NCBI GenBank assembly: GCA_003022905.1
Contig: PXSE01000133.1
Coordinates: 1-15,455 of the forward strand
DNA: 15,455 nucleotides
Reading direction: 5' to 3'
DNA from: Halobacteriales archaeon QS_9_68_42
GTDB lineage: Archaea; Halobacteriota; Halobacteria; Halobacteriales; Haloarculaceae
In this document: one piece after another, positions 1 through 6,083 of the stretch
Numbering within the stretch: the first letter of the stretch is position 1
Layout of the letters: each line of letters starts with the position of its first letter
Made by a program: the position numbers and the translations under genes
The notes under the pieces: generated by a model
The model's input: the letters and a program-made list of their open reading frames with translations, nothing else
Database searches by the model: none
Told to the model about the DNA's origin: nothing

Positions 1-458
1 ACGAACTCCAGAGCCGCATCGAGCAGTTCCGCACGGAGAAGGAGACGATGAAGGCCCGCTACGAGGCCGCCGAGGCCAGCGCCCGGGTCAGCGAGGCGAT
101 GACCGGCGCCGGCGACGAGATGGACAACATCTCCCGGTCCATCGAACGCGCCCGCGAGGACACCAAGGACATGGAGGCGCGCGCCGCCGCAATGGACGAA
201 CTCGAGGAGACGGGCGCCTTCGAGGGCGCGCTCTCGGAGGGCGACGAAATCGACCGCGAACTCGAGGAAATGCGCCGCGAGGGCGAGGTCGAGGCCGAAC
301 TGGAGACGCTGAAGGCCGAAGGGGGCGAAGAGGCCGCGACCGAGGCCCCCGAGGTCGACACCGAACCCGCTGACCCCGACGTCGAGGCCGAACTCGAGGA
401 ACTGAAGGAGGAAGGCGAGGGGCAGGCGGAGACGACGGATTCGGAGACCGGAGAGTAA
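1..458 (+). CDS. PspA/IM30-family protein, C-terminal part
   Basis: The 5' end lies outside the window and the reading frame begins at base 3. The visible 151 residues are almost entirely charged helix. They begin with a heptad-like stretch (E-L-Q-S-R-I-E-Q-F-R) and a segment, A-S-A-R-V-S-E-A-M-T-G-A-G, that resembles the last helices of PspA/Vipp1 proteins, which bind and stabilise membranes under stress. A conserved-looking block (M-D-N-I-S-R-S-I-E-R-A) follows. The last 60 or so residues are a very acidic, low-complexity tail in which the pattern V-E-A-E-L-E-x-L-K-x-E-G occurs twice, about 40 residues apart, joined by an Ala/Pro/Asp/Glu linker. Acidic extensions are normal for halophile proteins. 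The family call rests on the helical segment and the acidic coiled-coil character. The N-terminal PspA domain cannot be seen. Confidence 0.75.
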   Translation, partial: ELQSRIEQFRTEKETMKARYEAAEASARVSEAMTGAGDEMDNISRSIERAREDTKDMEARAAAMDELEETGAFEGALSEGDEIDRELEEMRREGEVEAELETLKAEGGEEAATEAPEVDTEPADPDVEAELEELKEEGEGQAETTDSETGE

Positions 459-467
459 CGCGGCTCG

Positions 468-571
468 TACTGCCGGCTGTAATTCTATACTTCTCGACGA
501 TATCCGGTTGGACACCGTATAGAACCTCGTCTCGCGGACGGGACCGCTTCACGTAGCTACAGCCGGCAGTA
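468..571. repeat. 104-base element with perfect 14-base inverted ends (MITE-like)
   Basis: TACTGCCGGCTGTA at 468-481 is repeated as its exact reverse complement at 558-571. Nested inside, TTCTATAC at 483-490 pairs with GTATAGAA at 517-524. No reading frame in it looks coding. I see no convincing target-site duplication in the flanks. It starts ten bases after the PspA-family stop codon, so as RNA it could also fold into one large hairpin and end that transcript. It is either a small non-autonomous element (terminal inverted repeats of a MITE) or a large 3'-UTR hairpin. Confidence 0.6.
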
Positions 572-619
572 TCAGCGGTTTCCATTTATCGAATTGATTG
601 GCAATCCGTTGCTATCGTC

Positions 620-773
620 CGTCTTTAACTAAGCCTCTCCTGCCCGCAGGACCAGTAGCCGCGGGCTAAACATTTGCCCCGCTGAGCGCTCTCATGGCGG
701 ATTTGAGTGAGACTACCCAACGAATTTGACAGCGCCCCGTCGCTGCCTTGCGACTCGCTCCTAGTTAAAGACG
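620..773. repeat. 12-base perfect inverted repeat pair, 154 bases end to end
   Basis: CGTCTTTAACTA at 620-631 and its exact reverse complement TAGTTAAAGACG at 762-773 bracket about 130 bases with no recognisable gene. The next inner bases no longer match. No target duplication is visible. It may be the ends of a second small element or an insertion-sequence remnant. Chance is less likely than for a shorter repeat but cannot be excluded. Confidence 0.4.
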
Positions 774-963
774 AATGATTTACTGCTATAGTAAAGATAT
801 GCTCTGCGTGATCGGCGGCTCGTGCCCTTACCCACATGAGCGTATCGATCAAGTACACCGGTGGGGGTCTGACTTTAACTTTTGCTGAGAACTCGTCTGA
901 CTGATTGTAGCAGGCCGTTTAATGACTGACGGAAGATATCGAATTTGACAAGATTAATCGCTC

Positions 964-975
964 CCTGCTAGCAGG
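964..975. repeat. Perfect 12-base palindrome
   Basis: CCTGCTAGCAGG is its own reverse complement and lies 23 bases beyond the stop codon of the minus-strand acetyltransferase gene. It could be a dimeric-protein site or a weak 3' hairpin. There is no supporting context for either. Confidence 0.3.
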
Positions 976-998
976 CGCGCCACCGCAACGGATGGAGA

Positions 999-1469
999 TT
1001 AAACAGTTTTATTCATCCGGACGGCAGGAATATCTGATTCCCCAGCGTTGATTTGTTCTTTTTCATTGAATCCGCAGGACAAATAAAAGTCGACAGCGTT
1101 CAGAGCAGCATACGTTTCTATGCTCTCAATTCCTGCTTCCTGCGCCCGACGTTCGATGTTAGCGATGAGTTTCGTTCCGATTCTCTGACCAGTGTACTCT
1201 GGATCGACAAACAGTGCCGGGAGATAACCCTCGTCTAAATGGAGAACGGCAAATCCCGCAACATCTCCGTGACATTCCGCAATTATCGCGTATCGATTTT
1301 CGAGGTCAAAAACCGCACTGTCAATATTCTCCGGCCCATGATTGGATGGTGCTAACCGCTCAACCTGTTCCTCGGAATAGTACTCATCAGCCTGTTCCTG
1401 AACTGCCGCGACCTGTATCTGTGCCATCCTCGACGCGTCATCGCGCGTTGCAGGACGAAGTTCTATCAC
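999..1469 (-). CDS. GNAT-family N-acetyltransferase
   Basis: The product has 156 residues, the usual size for a single GNAT domain, which transfers an acetyl group from acetyl-CoA to an amine; its substrate cannot be told. The start is M-I-E-L-R-P-A-T-R-D-D-A, a typical first GNAT strand. The acetyl-CoA motif A is V-D-P-E-Y-T-G-Q-R-I-G-T-K at about 88-100. It fits Q/R-x-x-G-x-G/A except that Lys100 replaces the last small residue. Motif B is seen in A-V-D-F-Y-L-S-C-G-F (125-134). The start codon is GTG at 1467-1469, supported by a TATA-like box 25 bases upstream, as expected for a leaderless transcript. Its base composition is visibly richer in A and T than thrS or the cof genes, and it sits between repeat elements and a tnpB remnant, so recent acquisition is plausible. 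Confidence 0.85.
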   Translation of the reverse strand: MIELRPATRDDASRMAQIQVAAVQEQADEYYSEEQVERLAPSNHGPENIDSAVFDLENRYAIIAECHGDVAGFAVLHLDEGYLPALFVDPEYTGQRIGTKLIANIERRAQEAGIESIETYAALNAVDFYLSCGFNEKEQINAGESDIPAVRMNKTV

Positions 1470-1489
1470 ATATAGCGTTGCAAATCATC

Positions 1490-1498
1490 AATAAAAAC
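1490..1498 (-). promoter_or_regulatory. TATA-like box of the acetyltransferase gene
   Basis: On the minus strand this reads GTTTTTATT, centred 25 bases before the GTG start at 1469. That spacing fits a leaderless haloarchaeal promoter. Confidence 0.45.
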
Positions 1499-1532
1499 CT
1501 GCGTGATTTATTATTCGTGAATGACAAGGGGT

Positions 1533-1552
1533 ACTGAGCAGAATTGTTCAGT
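1533..1552 (+). other. Short hairpin upstream of the tnpB remnant
   Basis: ACTGAGCA pairs with TGTTCAGT around a GAAT loop (eight pairs, one of them G-U). It lies in the non-coding stretch 1470-1615, where I see no gene. Its role is unknown. Confidence 0.3.
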
Positions 1553-1821
1553 TCATATCTTCCAAGTAAGCAAACGATTTCTCCGCTGTTTCTCTACGAA
1601 TATCGTCCCTGTTCTTATGCTGGAAGCGCGTGATTCCCGCAAGCCTCAATGTGTGGGTTCACGCACCCGGATAACCACGAGGGCGAGGACTTCGAGTGCC
1701 TGAAATGCGGCCACGAGAATCACGCTGATTACAATGCGGCGAGGAATATCGGTCTGCGGTATCTCCGTCGAAACCAAACTAGAGACGGCGGAGGCGCACC
1801 CGTAAGCGTGCGCTTGAATAG

Positions 1822-1873
1822 CGAGGGACCGGAGGTCCCTCGGACCATGCGAACGGGCGCTGCGCGCCCGTGA
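1822..1873 (+). repeat. Two-hairpin module, copy 1, inside the tnpB tail
   Basis: Stem 1 pairs CGAGGGACC (1822-1830) with GGTCCCTCG (1834-1842) around loop GGA. A ten-base linker, GACCATGCGA, follows. Stem 2 pairs ACGGGCGC (1853-1860) with GCGCCCGT (1864-1871) around loop TGC, and GAG comes next. The module forms most of a 60-base block (1823-1882) that interrupts the TnpB tail in frame and brings a stop codon. Copy 2 at 1987-2032 has the same order, the same linker length and the same second loop. Confidence 0.8.
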
Positions 1874-1986
1874 GCAGATCGCGGGATGTTGAACGCGAAC
1901 GGAGAGTATGAACCTCCTGCCGGAGATTCCGGCCAGAGCGGGAGTCCACGCGAAAGCCTCACCCTCAATGAAGCGAACGGCGATGG

Positions 1987-2035
1987 CGCGGAACGAAGTT
2001 CCGCGAACCATTCGAGCGGGCCTGCGGTCCGCGAG
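1987..2035 (+). repeat. Two-hairpin module, copy 2, at the end of the tnpB remnant
   Basis: Stem 1 pairs CGCGGAAC (1987-1994) with GTTCCGCG (1998-2005) around loop GAA. The ten-base linker is AACCATTCGA. Stem 2 pairs GCGGGCC (2016-2022) with GGTCCGC (2026-2032) around loop TGC, with one G-U pair, and then GAG. Compared with copy 1, four of eight stem-1 pairs and the outer stem-2 pair have changed on both sides, keeping the pairing. The thrS stop codon is 35 bases further right on the other strand, so the module could also serve as a 3' structure for thrS. Confidence 0.8.
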
Positions 2036-2066
2036 AAGAAACTGTGAGCGAGTAGGGTGGGTTAGT

Positions 2067-3995
2067 TTACTCCACGAAGTCCGGTTCGATTCGTTTCTCG
2101 TCGACCTCGGCGCGGAGGTGCTCCCGGAACGTCCCGACGTCGACGTCCTTACGCTCCTCTTCGAAGCGGTCCCGTACGGAGACGGTGCCCGCCGTCGCCT
2201 CGTCGTCGCCGACGACGAGCATGTATGGCACCCGGTCGTCGTGGGCTTGCTGTATCTTCTTGCCGATGGTCCACGAGCGGTCCTCGATCTCGACGCGGAA
2301 CTCCCCAAGATACCGGTTCTTGACCTGCTTGGCGTAGCCGAGGTTGTCGTCGGAGATGGGCAGGATACGCACCTGCTCCGGCGCCAGCCACGTCGGGAAG
2401 TTGCCGTTAAAGTGCTCTATCATTACGCCCATGAATCGCTCGAAGGTGCCCAAAAGCGCGCGGTGGATCATCACCGGCCGGTGCTTCTCGTTGTCCTCGC
2501 CGACGTAGGTCAGATTGAGGCGCTCGGGGATGTTGAAATCGAGCTGGACGGTTCCGATGGTCCACTCGCGCCCGAGGGCATCGAGCCCGCTGAGGCCGAT
2601 TTTCGGGCCGTAAAAGGCCGCTTCGCCCTGGTCAACGTCGTAGTCGAGGCCGATCGACTCCATCGAGTCCCGGAGCGCCTGGGTCGCCTCGTTCCAGATT
2701 TCGTCGCTGCCGACCGCGTTGTCCCCCTGGGTTTCCAACTTGTAGATGACTTCGAGGTCGAACTGGTTGTATATCTCTTCGATGCTCCGGAGCGTCCGGG
2801 TGACTTCGGCCTCGATCTGGTCGCGCTGGATGAACGCGTGCCCGTCGTCCTGCGTGAAGCCCCGAACGCGCAGGAGCCCCGAAAGCTCCCCCGACTGCTC
2901 GTTCCGGTAGCAGGTGCCGAACTCGGAGAACCGGACCGGCAGGTCGCGGTAGGAGTACTGCCCCTCCTGGTAGACGTGGGCGTGGTTGGCGCAGTTCATC
3001 GGCTTGAGACCGTACTCGGTCTCGTCCTGCTCCCAGGCGAACATCTCGCCGTTCTCCATGAAGTTCTCGTAGTGGCCCGTCGGTTTCCAGAGGTCGGCCT
3101 TGTTCAGTTCGGGGGTCCAGACCTCGTCGTATCCAAGTTCGTCGTTTTTCCTGCGGATGTACTTCTCCAGTTCGCGACGAATGGTCATCCCCGGCGGGTG
3201 GAAGTGGACACAGCCCGGCGAGTGGTCCGGAACCGAGAACAGGTCCATCTCCCGGCCGATGCGGCGGTGGTCCCGCTTTTCGGCCTCCTCGCGGCGCTCG
3301 AGGTAGTCCTCGAGGTCGGACTCGGACTCGAAGGCCGTCCCATAAACGCGAGTGAGGGTGTCGTTGTCCTCGTCGCCGCGCCAGTAGGCGGCGGCGATGT
3401 TCAGCAGTTCGACGGCGCCGATCTCGCCGGTCGACTCGACGTGGGGGCCGCGACAGAGGTCCTGCCAGTCGTCCTGCACGTAGAACGAGACCGCCTCCTC
3501 GCCCGCGGCTTCCTCCTCGAGGATGTCCCGCTTGTAGGGGTTGTCCGCGTAGGCCTCAAGGGCCTCCTCGCGGGACCGCTCGACGCGCTTGATGTCGTAG
3601 TCGGCCTCGATGATGTCGTACATCTCCGCCTCGATGTTCTCGAGGTCGTCGGCGTCGAGGTCGACGCCGGCGACGTCGTAGTAGAAGCCGTCGTCGGTCG
3701 GCGGGCCGATGGTCAGCTTCGCCTCGGGGTGGAGCCGCTGGAGCGCCTGTGCGAACACGTGGGCGGCGGAGTGTCGCAGCGCCCGCAGGTACTCCTCGGA
3801 GTCCTCGGTGATGATGACGAGTTCGCAGTCCGCCTCCAGCGGTTCCTCCCTGCCGGCGAGGTCGCCGTCGACGATTCCGCCGACCGTGTCCTCGCCGAGG
3901 CCCGGTCCGATTTCGTAGGCCACGTCCCCGACCGTCGACCCCGACGCGACCTCGAGTTCGGAGCCGTCCGGCAACGTGACGACGATGTCGCTCAT
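2067..3995 (-). CDS. thrS: Threonyl-tRNA synthetase, bacterial type
   Basis: The 642-residue enzyme charges tRNA-Thr with threonine using ATP in the cytoplasm; the length equals that of the full bacterial form. Residues 1-63 form the TGS domain. The editing domain that removes serine is shown by H75-S-A-A-H79 and C181-R-G-P-H185. The class II core follows: motif 2 around [11 protein letters not shown] (356-366) and motif 3 around H511-R-A-L-L-G-T-F-E-R. The three zinc ligands that select threonine are Cys335, His386 and His511, within one residue of the E. coli positions. The anticodon-binding domain is about 540-642. All key residues are present, so it should be active. Many archaea have a different editing domain (D-aminoacyl-tRNA deacylase-like); the form here is the bacterial one, which is common in haloarchaea. 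It is transcribed toward the tnpB remnant. Confidence 0.97.
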   Translation of the reverse strand: MSDIVVTLPDGSELEVASGSTVGDVAYEIGPGLGEDTVGGIVDGDLAGREEPLEADCELVIITEDSEEYLRALRHSAAHVFAQALQRLHPEAKLTIGPPTDDGFYYDVAGVDLDADDLENIEAEMYDIIEADYDIKRVERSREEALEAYADNPYKRDILEEEAAGEEAVSFYVQDDWQDLCRGPHVESTGEIGAVELLNIAAAYWRGDEDNDTLTRVYGTAFESESDLEDYLERREEAEKRDHRRIGREMDLFSVPDHSPGCVHFHPPGMTIRRELEKYIRRKNDELGYDEVWTPELNKADLWKPTGHYENFMENGEMFAWEQDETEYGLKPMNCANHAHVYQEGQYSYRDLPVRFSEFGTCYRNEQSGELSGLLRVRGFTQDDGHAFIQRDQIEAEVTRTLRSIEEIYNQFDLEVIYKLETQGDNAVGSDEIWNEATQALRDSMESIGLDYDVDQGEAAFYGPKIGLSGLDALGREWTIGTVQLDFNIPERLNLTYVGEDNEKHRPVMIHRALLGTFERFMGVMIEHFNGNFPTWLAPEQVRILPISDDNLGYAKQVKNRYLGEFRVEIEDRSWTIGKKIQQAHDDRVPYMLVVGDDEATAGTVSVRDRFEEERKDVDVGTFREHLRAEVDEKRIEPDFVE

Positions 3996-4020
3996 GCCTA
4001 CGACAAGCCGAGGCGGGGGG

Positions 4021-4029
4021 ATAAGTATT
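4021..4029 (-). promoter_or_regulatory. TATA-like box of thrS
   Basis: The minus strand reads AATACTTAT, centred about 30 bases before the thrS ATG at 3995, consistent with a very short or absent leader. Confidence 0.5.
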
Positions 4030-4133
4030 GAGAAACCAGCCGTGACAGCCGTCGGGTGCCCCCGGTCACCCGACCCATACGGTTGCGCCCGCTCTCGGCT
4101 CTCGGCGTGGCGGCCGCCGGGTCGACGTGACGG

Positions 4134-4374
4134 TCACCCGGTGTCGGTCAATTCGAGGTGACCCGAGAGCCGCAGCCACTCGATCAGGACGACCCAGCCG
4201 GCCACCTGAAGGAGAAGCAAATCCCGGCGTCGACGAAGAAGTCCGGGAGTGGATGACGAGCGATCGACTGGCGAACACGAACGCGGCCGCGACCAGCGCC
4301 AGCCCGATCCCGAGGAGATACCAGTAGGGCCGCGCGACCGCGTCGATCGACCCGGGCAGTCTCTGGAATGACAC
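4134..4374 (-). pseudogene. Small membrane protein, broken by frameshifts
   Basis: A GTG start at 4372-4374 is preceded seven bases upstream by a perfect GGAGG. The first 35 or so codons encode a clear membrane helix (Y-L-L-G-I-G-L-A-L-V-A-A-A-F-V-F-A). The frame then turns arginine-rich and loses halophile character. Protein-like sequence continues in a second frame (R-H-P-L-P-D-F-F-V-D-A-G) and then in a third (D-L-L-L-L-Q-V-A-G-W-V-V-L-I-E-W-L), which ends at the stop codon at 4134-4136. Rejoined, it would be a protein of roughly 80 residues with two membrane helices. Two frameshifts so close together mean either a decaying gene or sequencing errors. I do not recognise a family. It follows the gene at 4388 by 13 bases and was probably translated with it. 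Confidence 0.55.
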
Positions 4375-4381
4375 GCGCCGC

Positions 4382-4386
4382 CCTCC
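4382..4386 (-). promoter_or_regulatory. Shine-Dalgarno site for the small membrane protein
   Basis: The minus strand reads GGAGG seven bases before the GTG at 4374, just upstream of the neighbouring gene's stop codon. This decides the start and points to coupled translation of an internal operon gene. Confidence 0.6.
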
Positions 4387-4387
4387 G

Positions 4388-4897
4388 TCACTTCGCCGAC
4401 CCGCCGGTGTTGGCCGTCCCGCCGCTGTTGACGCTGCCCTTCTCGTTCGTAAGCGTGACGGTGAACGCCGCCTGGGGCGTGTCCGAGTACGTCGTGCCGG
4501 ACTCGTCCGTCAGCACCGTCCGAACCTGCACGTCGACAGCGGTGTCCTTGGTCCATCCGTCGCCGGTCTTCTCGAAATCCTGGTTGTCGATGTCGGAGTG
4601 GTTCAGGATGCTGACCGCGTTCTGGAACGAGTACGATTTCGCGCTGCTGGACTCCAGCGCCAGGCTGCCGACTGTCTCACCCTCCGTTCCAACCTGCTCG
4701 AACATCGCTTCACTGCTCGAACCGTTCGGAAGCCGGGTCTCGACGTAGAAGTCGATGCATTTCGGCGGGTCGTCAAGTCCGTTCCACTCGTAATCCATGT
4801 CGGGCTGGACGGTGAGCGTCTGGAGCTGCCTGACATTGCTCGTCAGCGTCACGTCGCCCGCCGACAGCGACGTGGTTGCTTTGCAGTACGCCGGCAA
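4388..4897 (-). CDS. Unrecognised beta-rich protein, possibly missing its N-terminus
   Basis: The open frame covers 169 codons but begins only with TTG at 4895-4897; 27 bases earlier in frame is the stop codon of the upstream membrane gene. The first GTG is at 4850-4852 (154 residues) and the first ATG at 4796-4798 (136 residues). Neither has a good ribosome site, although AATATTTG around 4890-4897 could be a TATA box for the GTG. The sequence has alternating Thr/Val/Ser strands (S-A-G-D-V-T-L-T-S-N, A-V-D-V-Q-V-R-T-V-L-T) and a C-terminal tail of Gly/Asn/Ser/Thr. This looks like the beta-sandwich part of a secreted or membrane-anchored haloarchaeal protein, but no signal peptide is present. 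It may have lost a leader segment. The family is not known to me. Confidence 0.5.
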   Translation of the reverse strand: MPAYCKATTSLSAGDVTLTSNVRQLQTLTVQPDMDYEWNGLDDPPKCIDFYVETRLPNGSSSEAMFEQVGTEGETVGSLALESSSAKSYSFQNAVSILNHSDIDNQDFEKTGDGWTKDTAVDVQVRTVLTDESGTTYSDTPQAAFTVTLTNEKGSVNSGGTANTGGSAK

Positions 4898-4924
4898 ATA
4901 TTGCTCGGTGAGCAGTTTGTAGGG

Positions 4925-5464
4925 TTAGTCCGGCGCAGGCCCGTATGGTACCGGCCCCATGACGAACTCCCAGAGTAGCCATACAGTGCCCGTTAGGATG
5001 AGTCCGAGCACAGCTCGGGTAACGATCCAGCTCCTGGTTCTCTCGGACTCGGTGCGGTGTACCCACTCTGCCCCTAGAGCGAATCCCAACGTTGCTAGGA
5101 ACAAGTATAGGTGAGCCGATTCGACGAGCAGCCACACCAGAACGATGAGATACTCGGTCGTATCACCGGTTGCAAACCGTGGTTGGTAATCGACGAACCA
5201 GATATGGACTGCCGGGACGACTCCGACCAGGTACCCGACGAACAAACTCCCTCCCACGCCGGCTCCAGCACGGACGGCAAGTGCCGGCAACCCGGTAATG
5301 ATGGGGATTCCCAGGACGAGTACCAGGGCGGTAATGTCGGTTCCTAGATCGATATACCAGAGAGCCCCCCCAAGCAGTAGTGCAACGAAATACAGACGAC
5401 CGTATGTCACTTTGAGCCCGGCGATGGTCAGGGGCGAAGAGACGCGAGGCAGTGACGGGAGCAT
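4925..5464 (-). CDS. Multi-pass membrane protein of unknown function
   Basis: The 179-residue product starts M-L-P-S-L-P-R-V at 5464. About five or six hydrophobic segments follow, for example L-Y-F-V-A-L-L-L-G-G-A-L-W, A-L-V-L-V-L-G-I-P-I-I, L-F-V-G-Y-L-V-G-V-V-P, Y-L-I-V-L-V-W-L-L-V and V-L-G-L-I-L-T-G-T-V-W-L-L-W. The frame is open much further upstream, but that part lies opposite the acyl-CoA ligase remnant, is Arg/Ser/Pro-rich and is not real. A TTATTT box 26 bases before the 5464 ATG supports this start as leaderless; an ATG about 14 codons upstream (M-I-W-V-I-S-G) is the alternative. Codon use is less GC-biased than in the cof genes. It probably leads a minus-strand run with the genes at 4388-4897 and 4134-4374. 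No family recognised. Confidence 0.7.
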   Translation of the reverse strand: MLPSLPRVSSPLTIAGLKVTYGRLYFVALLLGGALWYIDLGTDITALVLVLGIPIITGLPALAVRAGAGVGGSLFVGYLVGVVPAVHIWFVDYQPRFATGDTTEYLIVLVWLLVESAHLYLFLATLGFALGAEWVHRTESERTRSWIVTRAVLGLILTGTVWLLWEFVMGPVPYGPAPD

Positions 5465-5474
5465 AACACGCAAG

Positions 5475-6062
5475 TTATTGACTCCAGAAATAACCCAGAT
5501 CATTATTCCGATGGGTCGTCGGCATGCCCTTCGGGTCGCCGGTCGTGCCCGAGGTGTACGGCTGGACGGCGACGTCGTCGAACGCAGGGTCGGGCCGGTC
5601 GAGCGCCGGGGACGCGGCGTCGACGTGCTCGTCGTAGTCCTCGAGGCCCTCGGCGCCGCCGGGGATGAACGCGAGCGGCACGCCCTCGGCGAGGTCGGTG
5701 CCGACGCTGGGGAAGACGGGGGAGGTGATGAGCGCCACTGCGCCCGAATCGCCAAGGACGTAGCGCAGTCGCTCGCGGTCCGTCCGGTGGTTCAGCGGCA
5801 CGGCGACGGCGCCGGCCTTGATGACCCCGAAAAACGACTCCGGGAACTGCAGGGAGTTCTCCAGGTACAGCGCCACCCGGTCGCCGGGTTCGATTCCCGC
5901 CTTGACCAGCGCGTTCGCGGCGCGGTTCGACCGGGTTTCGAGCTCCGCGTAGCTGTACTCGTCGCCACGGTACTCGAACGCTAGCGCTCCGCCGTAGCGG
6001 TCGGCGCCCATCGAGGGCACGTCGCCGACGTGTCTGAGCGGGTCCCCGCGGTGGTACTTCAT
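5475..6062 (-). pseudogene. Acyl-CoA ligase (AMP-forming), N-terminal fragment
   Basis: The fragment encodes 195 residues of an enzyme that normally has about 500-560. It begins M-K-Y-H-R-G-D-P-L at 6062, with a TATA-like box 27 bases upstream. Residues 34-185 are a good ANL-superfamily N-terminus: Y-S-Y-A-E-L, G-D-R-V-A-L-Y-L-E-N-S at 60-70, G-A-V-A-V-P-L-N-H-R, and the ATP-binding loop Y-T-S-G-T-T-G-D-P-K-G at 169-179. After T-T-H-R-N (about 182-186, near base 5505) the sequence no longer resembles the family and ends at a TAA ten residues on. The rest of the adenylation core and the C-terminal lid are absent, and no matching remnant lies on the other side of the inserted region. It cannot be a working ligase. 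The downstream genes have different composition, which suggests a deletion or insertion with loss of the 3' part. Confidence 0.85.
5487..5493 (-). promoter_or_regulatory. Possible TATA box of the membrane protein gene
   Basis: The minus strand reads GTTATTT about 26 bases before the ATG at 5464. It lies just past the point where ligase homology ends, so the incoming segment probably carried its own promoter. Confidence 0.35.
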
Positions 6063-6083
6063 CTGTGGGCGTGCTTGTGTCGT

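Larger units (their letters stand above)
572..998. other. Gene-free AT-rich spacer
   Basis: There is no convincing gene in this stretch. Short open frames exist on both strands (for example 836-904 plus and 625-858 minus) but none has recognisable protein character. It contains an inverted repeat pair (620-631 with 762-773), a small palindrome TTTACT-GCTAT-AGTAAA at 779-795, a direct repeat of CGAATTTGACA at 721-731 and 940-950, and a perfect 12-base palindrome at 964-975. It reads like the debris of old insertions between the PspA-family gene and the acetyltransferase gene. Confidence 0.6.
1616..2047 (+). pseudogene. IS1341-type TnpB (IS200/IS605 OrfB), decayed C-terminal fragment
   Basis: From 1649 one frame reads C-G-F-T-H-P-D-N, then [21 protein letters not shown]. 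This is the C-terminal zinc ribbon plus the last catalytic segment of TnpB, the RNA-guided nuclease of IS200/IS605 elements. Upstream, V-D-S-R-like coding traces can be followed to about 1616 only by allowing several small deletions, and the first zinc Cys pair is damaged. Everything further upstream (over 300 residues in an intact protein) is missing, so it cannot cut DNA. After R-L-N-S (ending at 1822) a 60-base in-frame insert carrying two hairpins introduces a TGA at 1871-1873. The normal-looking tail (N-A-N-G-E-Y-E-P-P) then resumes in the same frame and runs to TGA at 2045-2047. In this family the 3' end of tnpB overlaps the guide (omega) RNA. Confidence 0.85.

Noticed and set aside
625..858. 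A 77-codon minus-strand frame in the accessory gap
   Set aside because: It starts at GTG without a promoter, crosses one arm of an inverted repeat, and its product shows no family or halophile acidic character.
836..904. A 22-codon plus-strand frame (M-S-V-S-I-K-Y-T-G-G-G)
   Set aside because: It reads plausibly but is too short to judge and has no ribosome site or TATA box at the proper distance.
1616..2047. A working RNA-guided TnpB nuclease
   Set aside because: Only the C-terminal zinc ribbon and last catalytic segment remain, the first Cys pair is damaged, and most of the gene is absent.
1908..4031. A 707-codon plus-strand open frame opposite thrS
   Set aside because: It mirrors the thrS codon pattern in GC-rich DNA; the product is a monotonous Val/Leu/Asp/Arg string with no domain, while the minus strand encodes a complete synthetase with all active-site residues.
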